The notes under the pieces are model-generated. The model ran no database searches. It was not told where the DNA came from and worked only from the letters and a program-made list of their open reading frames with translations. A program made the translations under genes and the position numbers. Source: a virus. Taken from it: 64,000 nucleotides of DNA. Shown in pieces: positions 56,172-64,000 of the stretch (position 1 is its first letter; each line of letters opens with the position of its first letter). The stretch is taken from the IMG/VR virus record IMGVR_UViG_3300033149_003004, positions 1 through 64,000 of that record. The stretch is one strand, 5' to 3'.

Positions 56172-56270
56172 ATGGAGACGAACCAGCAGAACGATTTGGG
56201 CGTTGGCGACGACTTGGAGATTTTTGTGGTCAAGCAAAGGAGACTCGACAATGGTAGACTATCGTATTGA
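56172..56270 (+). CDS. short leader-linked ORF
   Basis: 32 residues, METNQQNDLGVGDDLEIFVV then KQRRLDNGRLSY. It begins at the ATG following leader copy 5 with the same AGGAG spacing as its neighbours, which is the reason to call it; it overlaps the next gene by 20 bases. Confidence 0.4.
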   Translation: METNQQNDLGVGDDLEIFVVKQRRLDNGRLSY

Positions 56271-56697
56271 GCTGCCTGGCGATGCAGAGGAATCACTCCG
56301 TCGGCGTTGGTCCGCCGATGATGAGCATGTGTCTCGCGTTACCACCTCTTTCGGCGACCGAGAAGTGGTCAACGATACGGCGTGCTCTTTCTGCCGAGCC
56401 TATTACTGCTACACCACTGGCGAATTCAGTAAGCCTCGGCCTCATTGCCCGTTTGCCGAATGGGCACTACGAGAGGGCATATACTCCGCGTGTGCCTGTC
56501 TTGTGTGGCTTGATGGCGTGATGCCGCCTCGACTGTACAAGCTCTTGGAGATTGACGCAGGGAGTATCAGATGGTCTGCGGCACATCACAGTAAGGTCAA
56601 AATTCTTATGCGGAAGTTCCGCGAGCAGGCAGCTGATTTGATCACGTGGGTCAGAGCCGAAGCCGATCTTGCTCCGGTACCCCAGGGCCGATCATAA
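56251..56697 (+). CDS. hypothetical cysteine-containing protein
   Basis: 148 residues from ATG 56251, with AAAGGAG eight bases upstream; the longer frame from 56203 lacks such a site. CSFCRAYYCY, HCPFAEWALREGIYSACACL hold seven Cys and could bind metal. The C-terminal half is helical and basic. No family recognised. Confidence 0.55.
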   Translation: MVDYRIELPGDAEESLRRRWSADDEHVSRVTTSFGDREVVNDTACSFCRAYYCYTTGEFSKPRPHCPFAEWALREGIYSACACLVWLDGVMPPRLYKLLEIDAGSIRWSAAHHSKVKILMRKFREQAADLITWVRAEADLAPVPQGRS

Positions 56698-56848
56698 CGC
56701 TGGGGGCGAGGCAGGCGACCTCGACACAGAAAAGGATCCCACGTCCGCCGGGGGACGGCAAACAAGCCCGGAGGATTTATCCATGTGTTGAGCAGGGAAT
56801 AGGCATAGGTGAATTATCCCCTTCTCGTAATCGAAAGGAGAGTGAGTC

Positions 56849-57241
56849 ATGGCGAAGAAGAGTCAAAGCAACAGCATGGTCGTTGAACAGGCGGCCGAGC
56901 CCGAGAAGCCAAGGAAGAGGGCACAAGAGCCACTCGATCCAGCTACGCTGAAGCCCGACGCTGCCAAGCATTTGGCCAAGGGTGAGGATGCGAGGGCGAA
57001 ATTGCATGTGGCGGCCGAAGCCGTCGAGTTGCTGGGCTTGGGCGGGACAGCCAAGCAGTTATGGGAGATCGCGACGAAGGCGTATCGAGCGGCTGAGCGG
57101 GAAGCCCGGAGAATCCAGAAGGCCTCCAAAAAGGCTGAGCGGAAAGCGAAGATGCGAGAGAAGAAGCTGGCCCGCATCGCCAAGCTTCGGGAGATGCTCG
57201 AGCGGTTGGAGGCTGAGGACGAAGCCAAACACGAAGCGTGA
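56849..57241 (+). CDS. Lys/Ala-rich coiled-coil protein
   Basis: 130 residues. Basic and helical: VEQAAEPEKPRKRAQEPLDP, a central KLHVAAEAVELLGLGGTAKQ, and a long Lys/Arg/Ala/Glu coil ending KLREMLERLEAEDEAKHEA. AAAGGAG precedes the ATG. It may bind DNA. First gene before the AAA+ operon. Confidence 0.55.
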   Translation: MAKKSQSNSMVVEQAAEPEKPRKRAQEPLDPATLKPDAAKHLAKGEDARAKLHVAAEAVELLGLGGTAKQLWEIATKAYRAAEREARRIQKASKKAERKAKMREKKLARIAKLREMLERLEAEDEAKHEA

Positions 57242-57262
57242 CGTAATGGCGAGAAGATCAAG

Positions 57263-57345
57263 CAGCCCCGTCGGTAGAACGCCGAACCAGAAATTAAGGA
57301 ACGGTAGAAACTCTGGTCCGGACCGCCGGGGCTGTTTGGTTATAA
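57263..57345 (+). terminator. long-range hairpin between 57241 and the AAA+ gene
   Basis: CAGCCCCG (57263-57270) pairs with CGGGGCTG (57327-57334), enclosing the palindrome GGTCCGGACC (57315-57324); GTTTGGTTATAACTG follows. It could be an attenuator or processing element 38 bases before the AAA+ ATG. Confidence 0.45.
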
Positions 57346-57372
57346 CTGTTTTTCTAAGAGGAGACTTGAGAC

Positions 57373-58845
57373 ATGAAGACTTTGGAGATGCTCCGGAATG
57401 CCCGCCGTGCCGGGGTCCCGTTGATAGCGATAAATACGCCGGACCCGAAGGACACGATGGAGATGCTGGCCTCGCTGGCCAACGGGAAGAGCCCTGTCGT
57501 ATGCTGGGACTGCATATCGGGACTAAGGCCAGTGAACGAGGCAGGACGCGATGCCATCGCTCTAGTCAACGCCGAGGAGGCCGAAGGGAGCCCAATCGGG
57601 TTTTTGGAAGCGGCTGCTGATTTACCAGACGGTACGATAGTTTGTTTCCTCCAGGCCGATGCCTGGATCAACGAGCCTCCGGTGATCCAGGGTATCTGGA
57701 ATCTGCGTGATCCGTACAAGCGGAGCCAGAGGACATTGATACTGTTGGGCAGACAGATCCGCCTACCGCTGTCTCTGCAAGGGGACGTGGTGACGATAGA
57801 CGGAGGGCTCCCTAGCAGGGAGGAGCTAAAGGCGATCGCCAGATCGATGGACGAAGCAGCGGTTACGGCCTATGCCGAGAGGCCGGAGACAGACGAAGAG
57901 ACAATCTGTAGAGTGGCTGATTTGACAGCCGGGTTGTCTGCTTTCCTAGCCGAGCAGGCCGTGGCCATGAGTCTGCGAAGAGATGGCTTTAATTTCGAAG
58001 TACTCGCGGAGAATCGACGATCCATGATCGAGCAGACCAGAGGTCTGAGTGTCGACCGCGGGCGGGAGACGTTCAACGACATCGGCGGTCTGGATCAGGC
58101 CAAGCTATTCGGCCGAGCTTTGTTCGAGGGCCCACATCCGCCTAGTCTGGTTGTCAGAGTGGAGGAAATCGAGAAGGTGATGGCTGGGTCGCAAGGTGAC
58201 TTGAGTGGTACGAGTCAGGACGCTCTCCAAGTCATGCTCAATGCGATGGAGGATAACGGTTGGGATGGCATTGTCGCGTTCGGTTGTCCTGGAGCAGGCA
58301 AGTCATTGTACAGCAAGGCGCTGGCCAACACGTTCGGGCGAATGTCACTCTCTCTCGATTTGAATGCCACGAAGGGCAGCTTGGTTGGCGAATCGGAAAA
58401 ATATGTCCGCGAGGCAATGGGTGTGATCCGAGCGATCGGTGGTGATCGCGTGTTCTTCGTCGCCACCGCCAACCGTCTGAACACGATTCCCGGTGAGCTG
58501 TTGCGAAGGTTCCGCGGCGGCATCTGGATGTTCGACTTCCCAGGTGACGAGGAACGGTCGCGAATCTGGCCAATTCACCTCGCCAAGTACGGCGTGGATG
58601 AAAGCGAGAAGCCAGACGACAAGATGTACGCTGGTTCCGACATCCGGAACTGCTGCGAGCGGGCTTGGAAGATGGGCAAGAGCTTACGATTCGCGTCGCA
58701 GTTCATCGCTCCGGTCGGCAAGACAGCTAAGGACGTGATCCGCGACGCTCAGCGATTAGCAGACGGTAACTTCCTCTCGGCATCGCAGCCCGGCCTATAC
58801 AGATTGGGCGAGTCAGGAGGAGGCCGGCGGAGCGTGGAGTTGTAA
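57373..58845 (+). CDS. AAA+ ATPase with rearranged Walker motif order
   Basis: 490 residues. After an N-terminal domain, an FNDIGGLDQAK box (about 235) is followed by PSLVVRVEEIEKVMAGSQGD (about 255-274), a Walker B/DEID-like segment, and only then Walker A GCPGAGKSLYSKAL (about 303-316), GSLVGESEKYVREAMGVIRA, FFVATANRLNTIPGELLRRF (sensor 1 and arginine finger region) and FDFPGDEERSRIW. In standard AAA+ proteins Walker B follows Walker A. The order here looks like a circular permutation; I recall phage proteins with the same order. It is likely a remodelling ATPase working with the following genes. Confidence 0.8.
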   Translation: MKTLEMLRNARRAGVPLIAINTPDPKDTMEMLASLANGKSPVVCWDCISGLRPVNEAGRDAIALVNAEEAEGSPIGFLEAAADLPDGTIVCFLQADAWINEPPVIQGIWNLRDPYKRSQRTLILLGRQIRLPLSLQGDVVTIDGGLPSREELKAIARSMDEAAVTAYAERPETDEETICRVADLTAGLSAFLAEQAVAMSLRRDGFNFEVLAENRRSMIEQTRGLSVDRGRETFNDIGGLDQAKLFGRALFEGPHPPSLVVRVEEIEKVMAGSQGDLSGTSQDALQVMLNAMEDNGWDGIVAFGCPGAGKSLYSKALANTFGRMSLSLDLNATKGSLVGESEKYVREAMGVIRAIGGDRVFFVATANRLNTIPGELLRRFRGGIWMFDFPGDEERSRIWPIHLAKYGVDESEKPDDKMYAGSDIRNCCERAWKMGKSLRFASQFIAPVGKTAKDVIRDAQRLADGNFLSASQPGLYRLGESGGGRRSVEL

Positions 58846-58872
58846 TAGCAGAAAGAAAAAGGAGACTCGACT

Positions 58873-59817
58873 ATGGGAAATCGACTATTCGACAACACGG
58901 TGTGCTTGGCGGTGACATTTCACCGAGCCGGCAAGAACCGCAGAGTCCGCAAGTCAGAGGTCAATGTGGTCCCTGTCTCTTCTCTCAAGCAGTCAGAAGA
59001 GAGAGAAGAGAAAGAAGAGAAACCCGACCAATCACTCTTTTCGACTGTCAAGCAAATCTTCGAGTCCGAGCACTATCACGAGGCAGAACGAATCGCTCGG
59101 GAATTTGACGCCTGGGTCAGCAAGCGGGCAGTACCTTGTCCGCTCAAGCGCGGCACGCACCTGATCCCGATAGCGATGCTTGATGAAGTCTATACGAGGT
59201 TAGACAATGATCAGGCGAAGTATGACGCTGAGGCTGATGCTTTGCTGGCAGAGTACGACACACTGAAGATCGAAGCTCGAAAAGGGTTGGGAGAACTGTA
59301 CCGAGAAGAGGATTACCCGAAGCCAGAAAGACTCCGGGCATCATTCTGGGTGGGGCGTCGCATATTCGACTTCTCCCCGCCAGGCGAGGGAAAGCTCAGC
59401 GAAGTCGTATACAAGCAGGAGCGGGCCCGCTGGCAGCAGACGTTTGCTGAGGCTGAGAATGAGGTAAGGCTGGCATTACGAGAATCGATGCTGGCACTGG
59501 TGTCCCATCTAGCCGAGCGGTTGCAACCCGATCCAGATGGCCGACGGAAGGTGCTTCGCAACCCCGCTGTCGACAAGGTGGTAGAGTTCCTTGAGCTGTT
59601 CGACCGCCGGAACGTGCTCAATGACGAAGAACTGAAGGCTCTGGTTGTCCGTGCTCGCCGCGTGCTTAACGGCGACCCAATGATGGCTGAAGCCCTGCGT
59701 CAGGATGAATCAGTCCGGGAGATCGTCCGTCGCAGAATGGAGGAAGTCAAGTCCCGACTGGACGTGCTCATTAAAAGCGGTCCGGCTCGGGTAATCTCTT
59801 TCGACGAGGAGGAATAG
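58873..59817 (+). CDS. DUF3150-like helical protein, partner of the AAA+ ATPase
   Basis: 314 residues, almost all helical and charged. KRAVPCPLKRGTHLIPIAML near 89-108, LRASFWVGRRIFDFSPPGEG near 157 and a C-terminal VREIVRRRMEEVKSRLDVL. The pattern recalls DUF3150 proteins that occur beside phage AAA+ ATPases. AAGGAGA lies upstream; the gene follows the AAA+ gene by 27 bases. Confidence 0.55.
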   Translation: MGNRLFDNTVCLAVTFHRAGKNRRVRKSEVNVVPVSSLKQSEEREEKEEKPDQSLFSTVKQIFESEHYHEAERIAREFDAWVSKRAVPCPLKRGTHLIPIAMLDEVYTRLDNDQAKYDAEADALLAEYDTLKIEARKGLGELYREEDYPKPERLRASFWVGRRIFDFSPPGEGKLSEVVYKQERARWQQTFAEAENEVRLALRESMLALVSHLAERLQPDPDGRRKVLRNPAVDKVVEFLELFDRRNVLNDEELKALVVRARRVLNGDPMMAEALRQDESVREIVRRRMEEVKSRLDVLIKSGPARVISFDEEE

Positions 59818-59819
59818 AC

Positions 59820-60134
59820 ATGCCATGCTGGGAAGTGAGAACGATGTCCGTGGAGTTCAAAGCCAAGCATCGTAAGCTACTTGAGCAGGCGATTGAATCT
59901 CTTGGTTGGGAACACGAAAGCGTTGCAAGAGGTATTCGAATAAAGACATCCACATGGAATTCTTTCACGATTGATCTTGCTTCGCAGAAGGCCGAGATCC
60001 AACCAGGTCAACAAACCAATCTGAACCGGCTCAAGCAGCAATATAGCAAGGAAGCCTTGAGACGTGTGGCTAAGCTCCAAGGATGGCGATTTAAGCAGCA
60101 GAAAGCTCAACTGAAAGGAGTGCTCCGAAAATGA
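59820..60134 (+). CDS. DUF1257/Ycf35-like protein
   Basis: 104 residues from ATG 59820 (GAGGA upstream; ATG 59844 is an alternative). TNLNRLKQQYSKEALRRVAK then LQGWRFKQQKAQLKGVLR closely follows the C-terminal pattern of DUF1257/Ycf35 proteins (NRL.Q.Y....V....K.QGF). These are found beside AAA+ ATPases in phages, plastids and cyanobacteria; biochemical role unknown. Confidence 0.65.
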   Translation: MPCWEVRTMSVEFKAKHRKLLEQAIESLGWEHESVARGIRIKTSTWNSFTIDLASQKAEIQPGQQTNLNRLKQQYSKEALRRVAKLQGWRFKQQKAQLKGVLRK

Positions 60135-60337
60135 ACGATTCGATTAGCTGGGAGATTCTCGAAGATGGAACGGTGACGATCACAACCGACCAAATCAGTA
60201 GACAAAATCATTTGTCCGCCGATGAGCTATTGGAGAAGTTAGCAGACATGCTTGGCGGGCCAGTGAAGATCGAAGAGCGGAGGGGGCATGTGCATAAGCA
60301 TCGCGGTGTTGTTCACCAGCACCGCCACACTCATTGA
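60131..60337 (+). CDS. DUF2997-like small protein with His-rich tail
   Basis: 68 residues, overlapping the previous stop. ISWEILEDGTVTITTDQISR and LSADELLEKLADMLGGPVKI follow the DUF2997 pattern (strand, DGTV, helix with LG). The end HVHKHRGVVHQHRHTH is His-rich and may bind metal. AAA+, DUF1257 and DUF2997 commonly occur together. Confidence 0.6.
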   Translation: MNDSISWEILEDGTVTITTDQISRQNHLSADELLEKLADMLGGPVKIEERRGHVHKHRGVVHQHRHTH

Positions 60338-60348
60338 AGCAAGTCTCC

Positions 60349-60399
60349 GCCCCGGTGGAACCGAGGGAGCGAGCTCGTCGCTCGCCCCTCGGGCCGGGG
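60349..60399 (+). terminator. large hairpin after the AAA+ operon
   Basis: GCCCCGG (60349-60355) with CCGGGG (60394-60399); inside CCGAGG (60361-60366) with CCTCGG (60387-60392) and GCGAG (60369-60373) with CTCGC (60381-60385). TTACAATTTCT follows, a weak T-run. A TAAAAT (60436-60441) without clear -35 may start the next transcript. Confidence 0.6.
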
Positions 60400-60472
60400 T
60401 TACAATTTCTCACGCAATAGCGATAGAGAATCAGATAAAATAGTAGACAGCACAAAGCAAAGGGAGATCATC

Positions 60473-60994
60473 ATGCAACAGCAAGACGCTGTGGAAGAAA
60501 CCTACGATGATGTGAAGATGCTAATTCACAAAATCTGTCGTAGCTTCATGCGACGGAAGAGAATTCATCAACGATACTACGAGGACTGGCACGCCGAAGC
60601 GTGCTTGGCCTTCGTTCGTGCCTATCAGAGCTACAATCAGTTGCGGGGTCGTTTTAGCACGTGGCTTTGGCACTCCGTCTGGAACGCCTTGAGTGAGCAG
60701 CTTCGGACGGAGGCCGTTCACCATCTGACCCCGCATCTGACAGAATCGCAGATGAACAGGATCATCGATAACCAAAGTCCCCAATATGACAAGAGCAACC
60801 TGGACTCATCACTGTCGCAAGATGCTAAAGCAGTGATGATGCTATTGCTTGATACGTTCGGCCATATCGACTCGCAGGAGGAGAAGCCAGGGGAGATTCG
60901 GTTGTCCATCCACGATCTGCTCAGCAGTCTAGGATGGTCGTTCCGGCGGATTGTGGAATCGTTCCGCGAGATACAGATTGCGTTAACAGAATAG
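60473..60994 (+). CDS. sigma-70-like RNA polymerase sigma factor
   Basis: 173 residues. DVKMLIHKICRSFMRRKR (region 2.1-like), DWHAEACLAFVRAYQSYNQL then RGRFSTWLWHSVWNALSEQL near 38-70 match sigma region 2 (D...EA..AF..A...Y....G.FSTWL...V.N.L). The C-terminal half may hold a divergent region 4 (SLGWSFRRIVESFREIQI). It could direct the non-consensus TAGGAG promoters; that link is speculation. AAAGGGAG lies before the ATG. Confidence 0.72.
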   Translation: MQQQDAVEETYDDVKMLIHKICRSFMRRKRIHQRYYEDWHAEACLAFVRAYQSYNQLRGRFSTWLWHSVWNALSEQLRTEAVHHLTPHLTESQMNRIIDNQSPQYDKSNLDSSLSQDAKAVMMLLLDTFGHIDSQEEKPGEIRLSIHDLLSSLGWSFRRIVESFREIQIALTE

Positions 60995-61007
60995 GGGGTT
61001 GGGCCTC

Positions 61008-61235
61008 ATGAGTTGCGATTTGACATTCCGTGTCGAGAAGGTATCAATCTTTACCGGTAAGGAAAGAGCCGATAGAGTCAGTATACATACTACAGTGGAG
61101 AGTCCAATGCCTAGCATCACAGCAGGACCACTCCGTCTCGACTTCGACGTGACAGCCGGTAACGGCTATCAATACGTGACGAGAGTCCTCCGAGTCAATG
61201 AGCAAGACGTTGAAGTAATCTCCATAGAAAAGTGA
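61008..61235 (+). CDS. hypothetical small protein
   Basis: 75 residues from ATG 61008 (AGGGGGT upstream). Beta-rich: CDLTFRVEKVSIFTGKERAD, ITAGPLRLDFDVTAGNGYQY, VLRVNEQDVEVISIE. No family. Overlaps the SNF2 gene start by four bases. Confidence 0.52.
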   Translation: MSCDLTFRVEKVSIFTGKERADRVSIHTTVESPMPSITAGPLRLDFDVTAGNGYQYVTRVLRVNEQDVEVISIEK

Positions 61236-62599
61236 AAGCCAATCCCCTCAACTATCAGATTTCGTCGATCACCAAGATCGAGAAGTTTCATGGACGCTGT
61301 CTGTTGGCTCACGAAATGGGGCTTGGGAAAACCCTTATCTCGCTATGGTGGTGGCAACGGCATCCAGAAGCACACCCCGCGCTGGTGATTTGTCCGGCTT
61401 CGGCCAAGTGGGTCTGGGCACACGAAGCCGCTCAGAACATTGGCATCCAACCATTGGTGATCGAAGGCACAAAAGCGAAGAACATAGGTGCCGAAAGAAC
61501 GAAGCCAGATATTGTCATTATCAATTACGACGTGCTCCATCATTGGGTGGGCCAGTTGCAAAAATTCGGCTTTTGTTCGCTGTTCATTGATGAGTGCCAC
61601 TTCACGAAATCCACTTCCGCAAAGCGGACCAAGGCCGTACGAGCAGTGGCTAAAGGAATCCGGTACGTGATCGCCATTTCCGGCACACCACTACTTCAGC
61701 GACCAATCGAACTGTTTCCCACGTTGCAAATGCTCCGACCGAGCGTGTTCCGGAGCCGTTGGGCTTACGCCCACAAGTATTGCAATCCGCGTTGGACGCC
61801 GTGGGGATGGAAGTATGATGGAGCCAGTCGGCTGCCGGAGCTGCACAATCTGCTTCAGCACACCGTCATGATCCGCTATCGAAAACAGGACGTAATGCCG
61901 GAACTGCCGGAGAAGGTACGTCGTGTGCTGCCACTACCTTTGTCGGACGAAAGCGAATACTTGGAGGCTAAGGATTCGTTTCTGCTGTGGTTGGGCCGGA
62001 GAAATCCTACTCGATTACGGTCAGCGGAGCGGTCTGAAGCTCTGGTGCAGCTCGGCTACCTGAAGCGATTGGCGGCTCGGCTGAAGCTCAGGGCAGCAGT
62101 CGATTGGGTAAACAGGTGGATCGAAAGCTATCCCACGGAGAAAATCGTGTTGTTCGCTGTGCATCGCAAGGCAATTGAAGCACTGCAGCACCGGATAAAA
62201 GCCAAGATGGTAACAGTAGATGGATCTATCACCGGCAGAAAGAGAAAGACAGCAGTTCAGCAATTCCAGCAAGACAGCAGGACGAAGGTGTTCCTAGGCA
62301 ACATTCGAGCCACGGGAACAAGCATTACCCTCACAGCGGCAACTACGGTGGCATTCATCGAGTTAGATTGGGTGCCAGCCGTCCACACGCAAGCAGAGGA
62401 TCGCATCCATCGTATCGGGCAGCGGGAGAAGTCATGGATTTGGTATCTTGTCGCGGCAGGGACAATAGAGGAGAGACTCTGCAAGATTCTGGAGCAGAAG
62501 CAACGAGTAGTAACAAGTACATTGGATGGCTTTGGCAAGGCTGACGAATTAGACGTGTACAAGCAGTTACTGAAGCAGTTAGCAGAAGAAAGGGCGTGA
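61232..62599 (+). CDS. SNF2-family helicase (SMARCAL1-like)
   Basis: 455 residues, GTG start. Motif I HEMGLGKTLISLWWW (26-40), Ia ALVICPASAKWVWAHE, motif II LFIDECHFTKS near 115 (DECH), motif III ISGTPLLQRP near 147; C-terminal half: LFAVHRKAIEAL (IV), VFLGNIRATGTSITLTAAT (V) and EDRIHRIGQREKSWIWYLVA (VI). A dsDNA translocase that probably remodels forks or reanneals DNA during replication. Confidence 0.92.
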   Translation: MKANPLNYQISSITKIEKFHGRCLLAHEMGLGKTLISLWWWQRHPEAHPALVICPASAKWVWAHEAAQNIGIQPLVIEGTKAKNIGAERTKPDIVIINYDVLHHWVGQLQKFGFCSLFIDECHFTKSTSAKRTKAVRAVAKGIRYVIAISGTPLLQRPIELFPTLQMLRPSVFRSRWAYAHKYCNPRWTPWGWKYDGASRLPELHNLLQHTVMIRYRKQDVMPELPEKVRRVLPLPLSDESEYLEAKDSFLLWLGRRNPTRLRSAERSEALVQLGYLKRLAARLKLRAAVDWVNRWIESYPTEKIVLFAVHRKAIEALQHRIKAKMVTVDGSITGRKRKTAVQQFQQDSRTKVFLGNIRATGTSITLTAATTVAFIELDWVPAVHTQAEDRIHRIGQREKSWIWYLVAAGTIEERLCKILEQKQRVVTSTLDGFGKADELDVYKQLLKQLAEERA

Positions 62600-62602
62600 G
62601 AC

Positions 62603-62797
62603 ATGAATGCAAAACATGAACTCTCCGATAATAGCAAGGAAGAGGATCGGGATAGCACAACGCTGATTGTCTGTGGGGTGCCGGAGGAGTTGAAGATACG
62701 ATTCAAGCTCTCCTGTGTTCGCCGTGGCCTATCTATGAGCGAGGTGCTGGTGGAAGCCATCAGAAGGATCGTAGAGCAGAGCGAGGATCGTCTATGA
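62603..62797 (+). CDS. ribbon-helix-helix DNA-binding protein
   Basis: 64 residues. TTLIVCGVPEELKIRFKLSC (strand and first helix) and RRGLSMSEVLVEAIRRIVEQ (second helix) are a typical RHH/CopG-like domain. Probably an autoregulator or repressor. It overlaps the primase-like gene by four bases. Confidence 0.78.
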   Translation: MNAKHELSDNSKEEDRDSTTLIVCGVPEELKIRFKLSCVRRGLSMSEVLVEAIRRIVEQSEDRL

Positions 62798-63669
62798 GTT
62801 TGCGACAGTTGTTGAGAGATCACAACATTTCATTCGCAGAGGGCGATTCTCACCACCACGTACGCAATGGGTGGGTAGGAGTAGATTGTCCATGGTGCGG
62901 CACTATCGGTAAGTGGCACTTGGGCATTCATCTTGAGACTCTCACTGCTACCTGCTGGCGTTGTGGCAGGCACGACTTCGTCTCTGTGTTATCCAGACTG
63001 CTCAGGATAAATCGGAGTATGGCAAGGCAACTTGCGAAGGAATTGCCCAAGAGCAGGAGGCTGCCGAAACGGTCTGGGCTGTCTAGGGGAACGCTGCGAA
63101 CGCCCCCTGGACTGGAGCAGCTCTCCCGAGTGCATAAGCAATACCTGCTCAGGAGAGGATTCGATCCGGAGCATCTAATCCGCCTGTGGGGCTTGCGAGG
63201 ATTGGGCCCATTGGCAGGACCGCTGAGCTGGAGGATTTGGATCCCAGTCCACCTGAGCGGTGAAGTCGTTTCCTGGACCACTCGATCTATCGGAATCACA
63301 GAGCATCGGTATGTCCACGCCTCACCGCAGGAGGAGGTATGGCCGATCAAGACGATCCTGTACGGCTGGGACTACGTTTGGGACACCGTGATCGTTTGCG
63401 AGGGGCCGACGGATGTGTGGAGAATAGGACCAGGAGCCGTGGCGGTCTTCGGGCAAACAGTAAGCGATGCTCAGCTCAGCCTGCTGGCAACGATACCAAA
63501 ACGAATTGTGTGTTTCGATAGTGAACCATCGGCTCAAGAGCAAGCTACTCGGTTATGTGAGCAGTTACAGTGCTTTCCAGGCGAGACAATCCGCATAGAG
63601 ATTGAAGCAAACGATCCTGGATCTGCTTCTGAGCAAGAGCTTAGCGAACTCAAAAGACTATTGAGATAG
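62794..63669 (+). CDS. DnaG-like primase (zinc finger plus Toprim)
   Basis: 291 residues. The N-terminal CHC2-type zinc finger has CPWCGTIGKWHLGIH (32-46) and CWRCGRHDFVSVLSRLL (54-70). The middle lacks a full RNA polymerase domain; ILYGWDYVWDTVIVCEGPTD near 188-207 then VWRIGPGAVAVFGQTVS is the Toprim Glu motif, and RIVCFDSEPSA near 237 the DxD-like motif. It is shorter than cellular DnaG and typical of phage primases. Confidence 0.85.
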   Translation: MSLRQLLRDHNISFAEGDSHHHVRNGWVGVDCPWCGTIGKWHLGIHLETLTATCWRCGRHDFVSVLSRLLRINRSMARQLAKELPKSRRLPKRSGLSRGTLRTPPGLEQLSRVHKQYLLRRGFDPEHLIRLWGLRGLGPLAGPLSWRIWIPVHLSGEVVSWTTRSIGITEHRYVHASPQEEVWPIKTILYGWDYVWDTVIVCEGPTDVWRIGPGAVAVFGQTVSDAQLSLLATIPKRIVCFDSEPSAQEQATRLCEQLQCFPGETIRIEIEANDPGSASEQELSELKRLLR

Positions 63670-63680
63670 GAGGCTAGCTA

Positions 63681-64000
63681 ATGAGTAGAATAAGAAAGCT
63701 CACACCAGAGCAAGAGGAGGCCATACCAGAATGGCTAGATCGATATTGGAAGATCGGAACTTGTACCGACCCGACTGACAAGAAAACCGTTGCCAGTGTA
63801 CTAGCTGACATGTACCGGCTTATCTCAGAAAAACCCCCCTTACCCATATGGTGTGACTCGCCACTGACTAGTTGCTTGGCCATATCCATATTGAAGGCAG
63901 GATCACCAGAAAAACCACTCGGGGATTCGCTCAGGGATTCGCTTTGGAGTCCGCTCGGGGATTCGCTCTGGAGTTCGCTCAGGGATCCGCTCTGGAATTC
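63681..64000 (+). CDS. partial gene, tetrapeptide-repeat protein (DUF6745-like), cut by the window end
   Basis: ATG 63681 with TAGGAGG upstream; runs past position 64000. RKLTPEQEEAIPEWLDRYWK, IGTCTDPTDKKTVASVLADM and PPLPIWCDSPLTSCLAIS resemble the N-terminus of DUF6745-type proteins. From about residue 81 the sequence turns into tetrapeptide repeats [GRW]-[DS]-[SP]-L. Function unknown. Confidence 0.6.
   Translation, partial: MSRIRKLTPEQEEAIPEWLDRYWKIGTCTDPTDKKTVASVLADMYRLISEKPPLPIWCDSPLTSCLAISILKAGSPEKPLGDSLRDSLWSPLGDSLWSSLRDPLWN
63921..64000 (+). repeat. 12-bp coding repeats at the right edge
   Basis: GGGGATTCGCTC, AGGGATTCGCTT, TGGAGTCCGCTC, GGGGATTCGCTC, TGGAGTTCGCTC, AGGGATCCGCTC, TGGAATTC: six full 12-base units encoding GDSL, RDSL, WSPL, GDSL, WSSL, RDPL. 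The array continues beyond the window. Confidence 0.85.

Overview
The window is almost certainly part of the genome of a tailed double-stranded DNA phage, or a prophage of one, with a long non-contractile tail (siphovirus type). All recognisable genes but one lie on the + strand. It carries a complete HK97-type head and tail assembly set (terminase, portal, MuF, prohead protease, HK97-fold capsid protein, head-tail connectors, tail tube, tail chaperones, tape measure) and no tail sheath, integrase, rRNA or tRNA that I could recognise. A planctomycete host is my inference, from the long serine tracts in virion proteins and the general look of the proteins; it is not proven. Both ends of the window cut through the element: a repeat array on the left and a gene on the right.

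Layout. 1-7.3 kb is a replication/recombination block: RecA-like ATPase, an IS110-like Tnp-domain protein embedded in an unusual 47-bp array, flap endonuclease, RuvC-like resolvase, and an SbcCD nuclease whose SbcC is split into two genes around SbcD. 6.5-12.2 kb holds the small and large terminase, an excisionase-like and a Rep-like regulator, a structured RNA and several repeat families. 12.3-16.3 kb is a membrane/lysis-like block with two papain-fold proteins and a partly duplicated gene. 16.3-46 kb is the structural operon. 36-54.4 kb, partly inside the tail genes, is a decoration block: radical SAM protein, two sulfotransferases, a CMP-Kdo synthetase, several glycosyltransferases, FkbM and other methyltransferases, a cupin and an acetyltransferase. 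54.6-64 kb is an early-type region behind a consensus promoter: small leader-linked genes, a rearranged AAA+ ATPase with partner proteins, a sigma-like factor, an SNF2 helicase and a primase.

How it fits together. The recombination block with primase and SNF2 helicase suggests recombination-dependent replication; terminase packages; HK97-type maturation builds the head. Serine-rich tails on three virion proteins, next to a glycan/sulfate/methyl enzyme set, suggest a decorated particle surface.

Most unusual points: (1) an array in which TGAAACCGA and a 20-base palindromic repeat alternate with nine-base variable segments, flanking and interlocking with the IS110-like gene; (2) a homing endonuclease gene encoded antisense entirely inside the intein of the MuF protein, so that both strands appear to be coding; (3) a PD-(D/E)XK nuclease domain at the C-terminus of the same MuF protein, followed by a small acidic gene that could be its immunity factor; (4) split SbcC; (5) a rearranged AAA+ ATPase; (6) a lambda-like GGGAAAT frameshift site in the tail chaperone genes.
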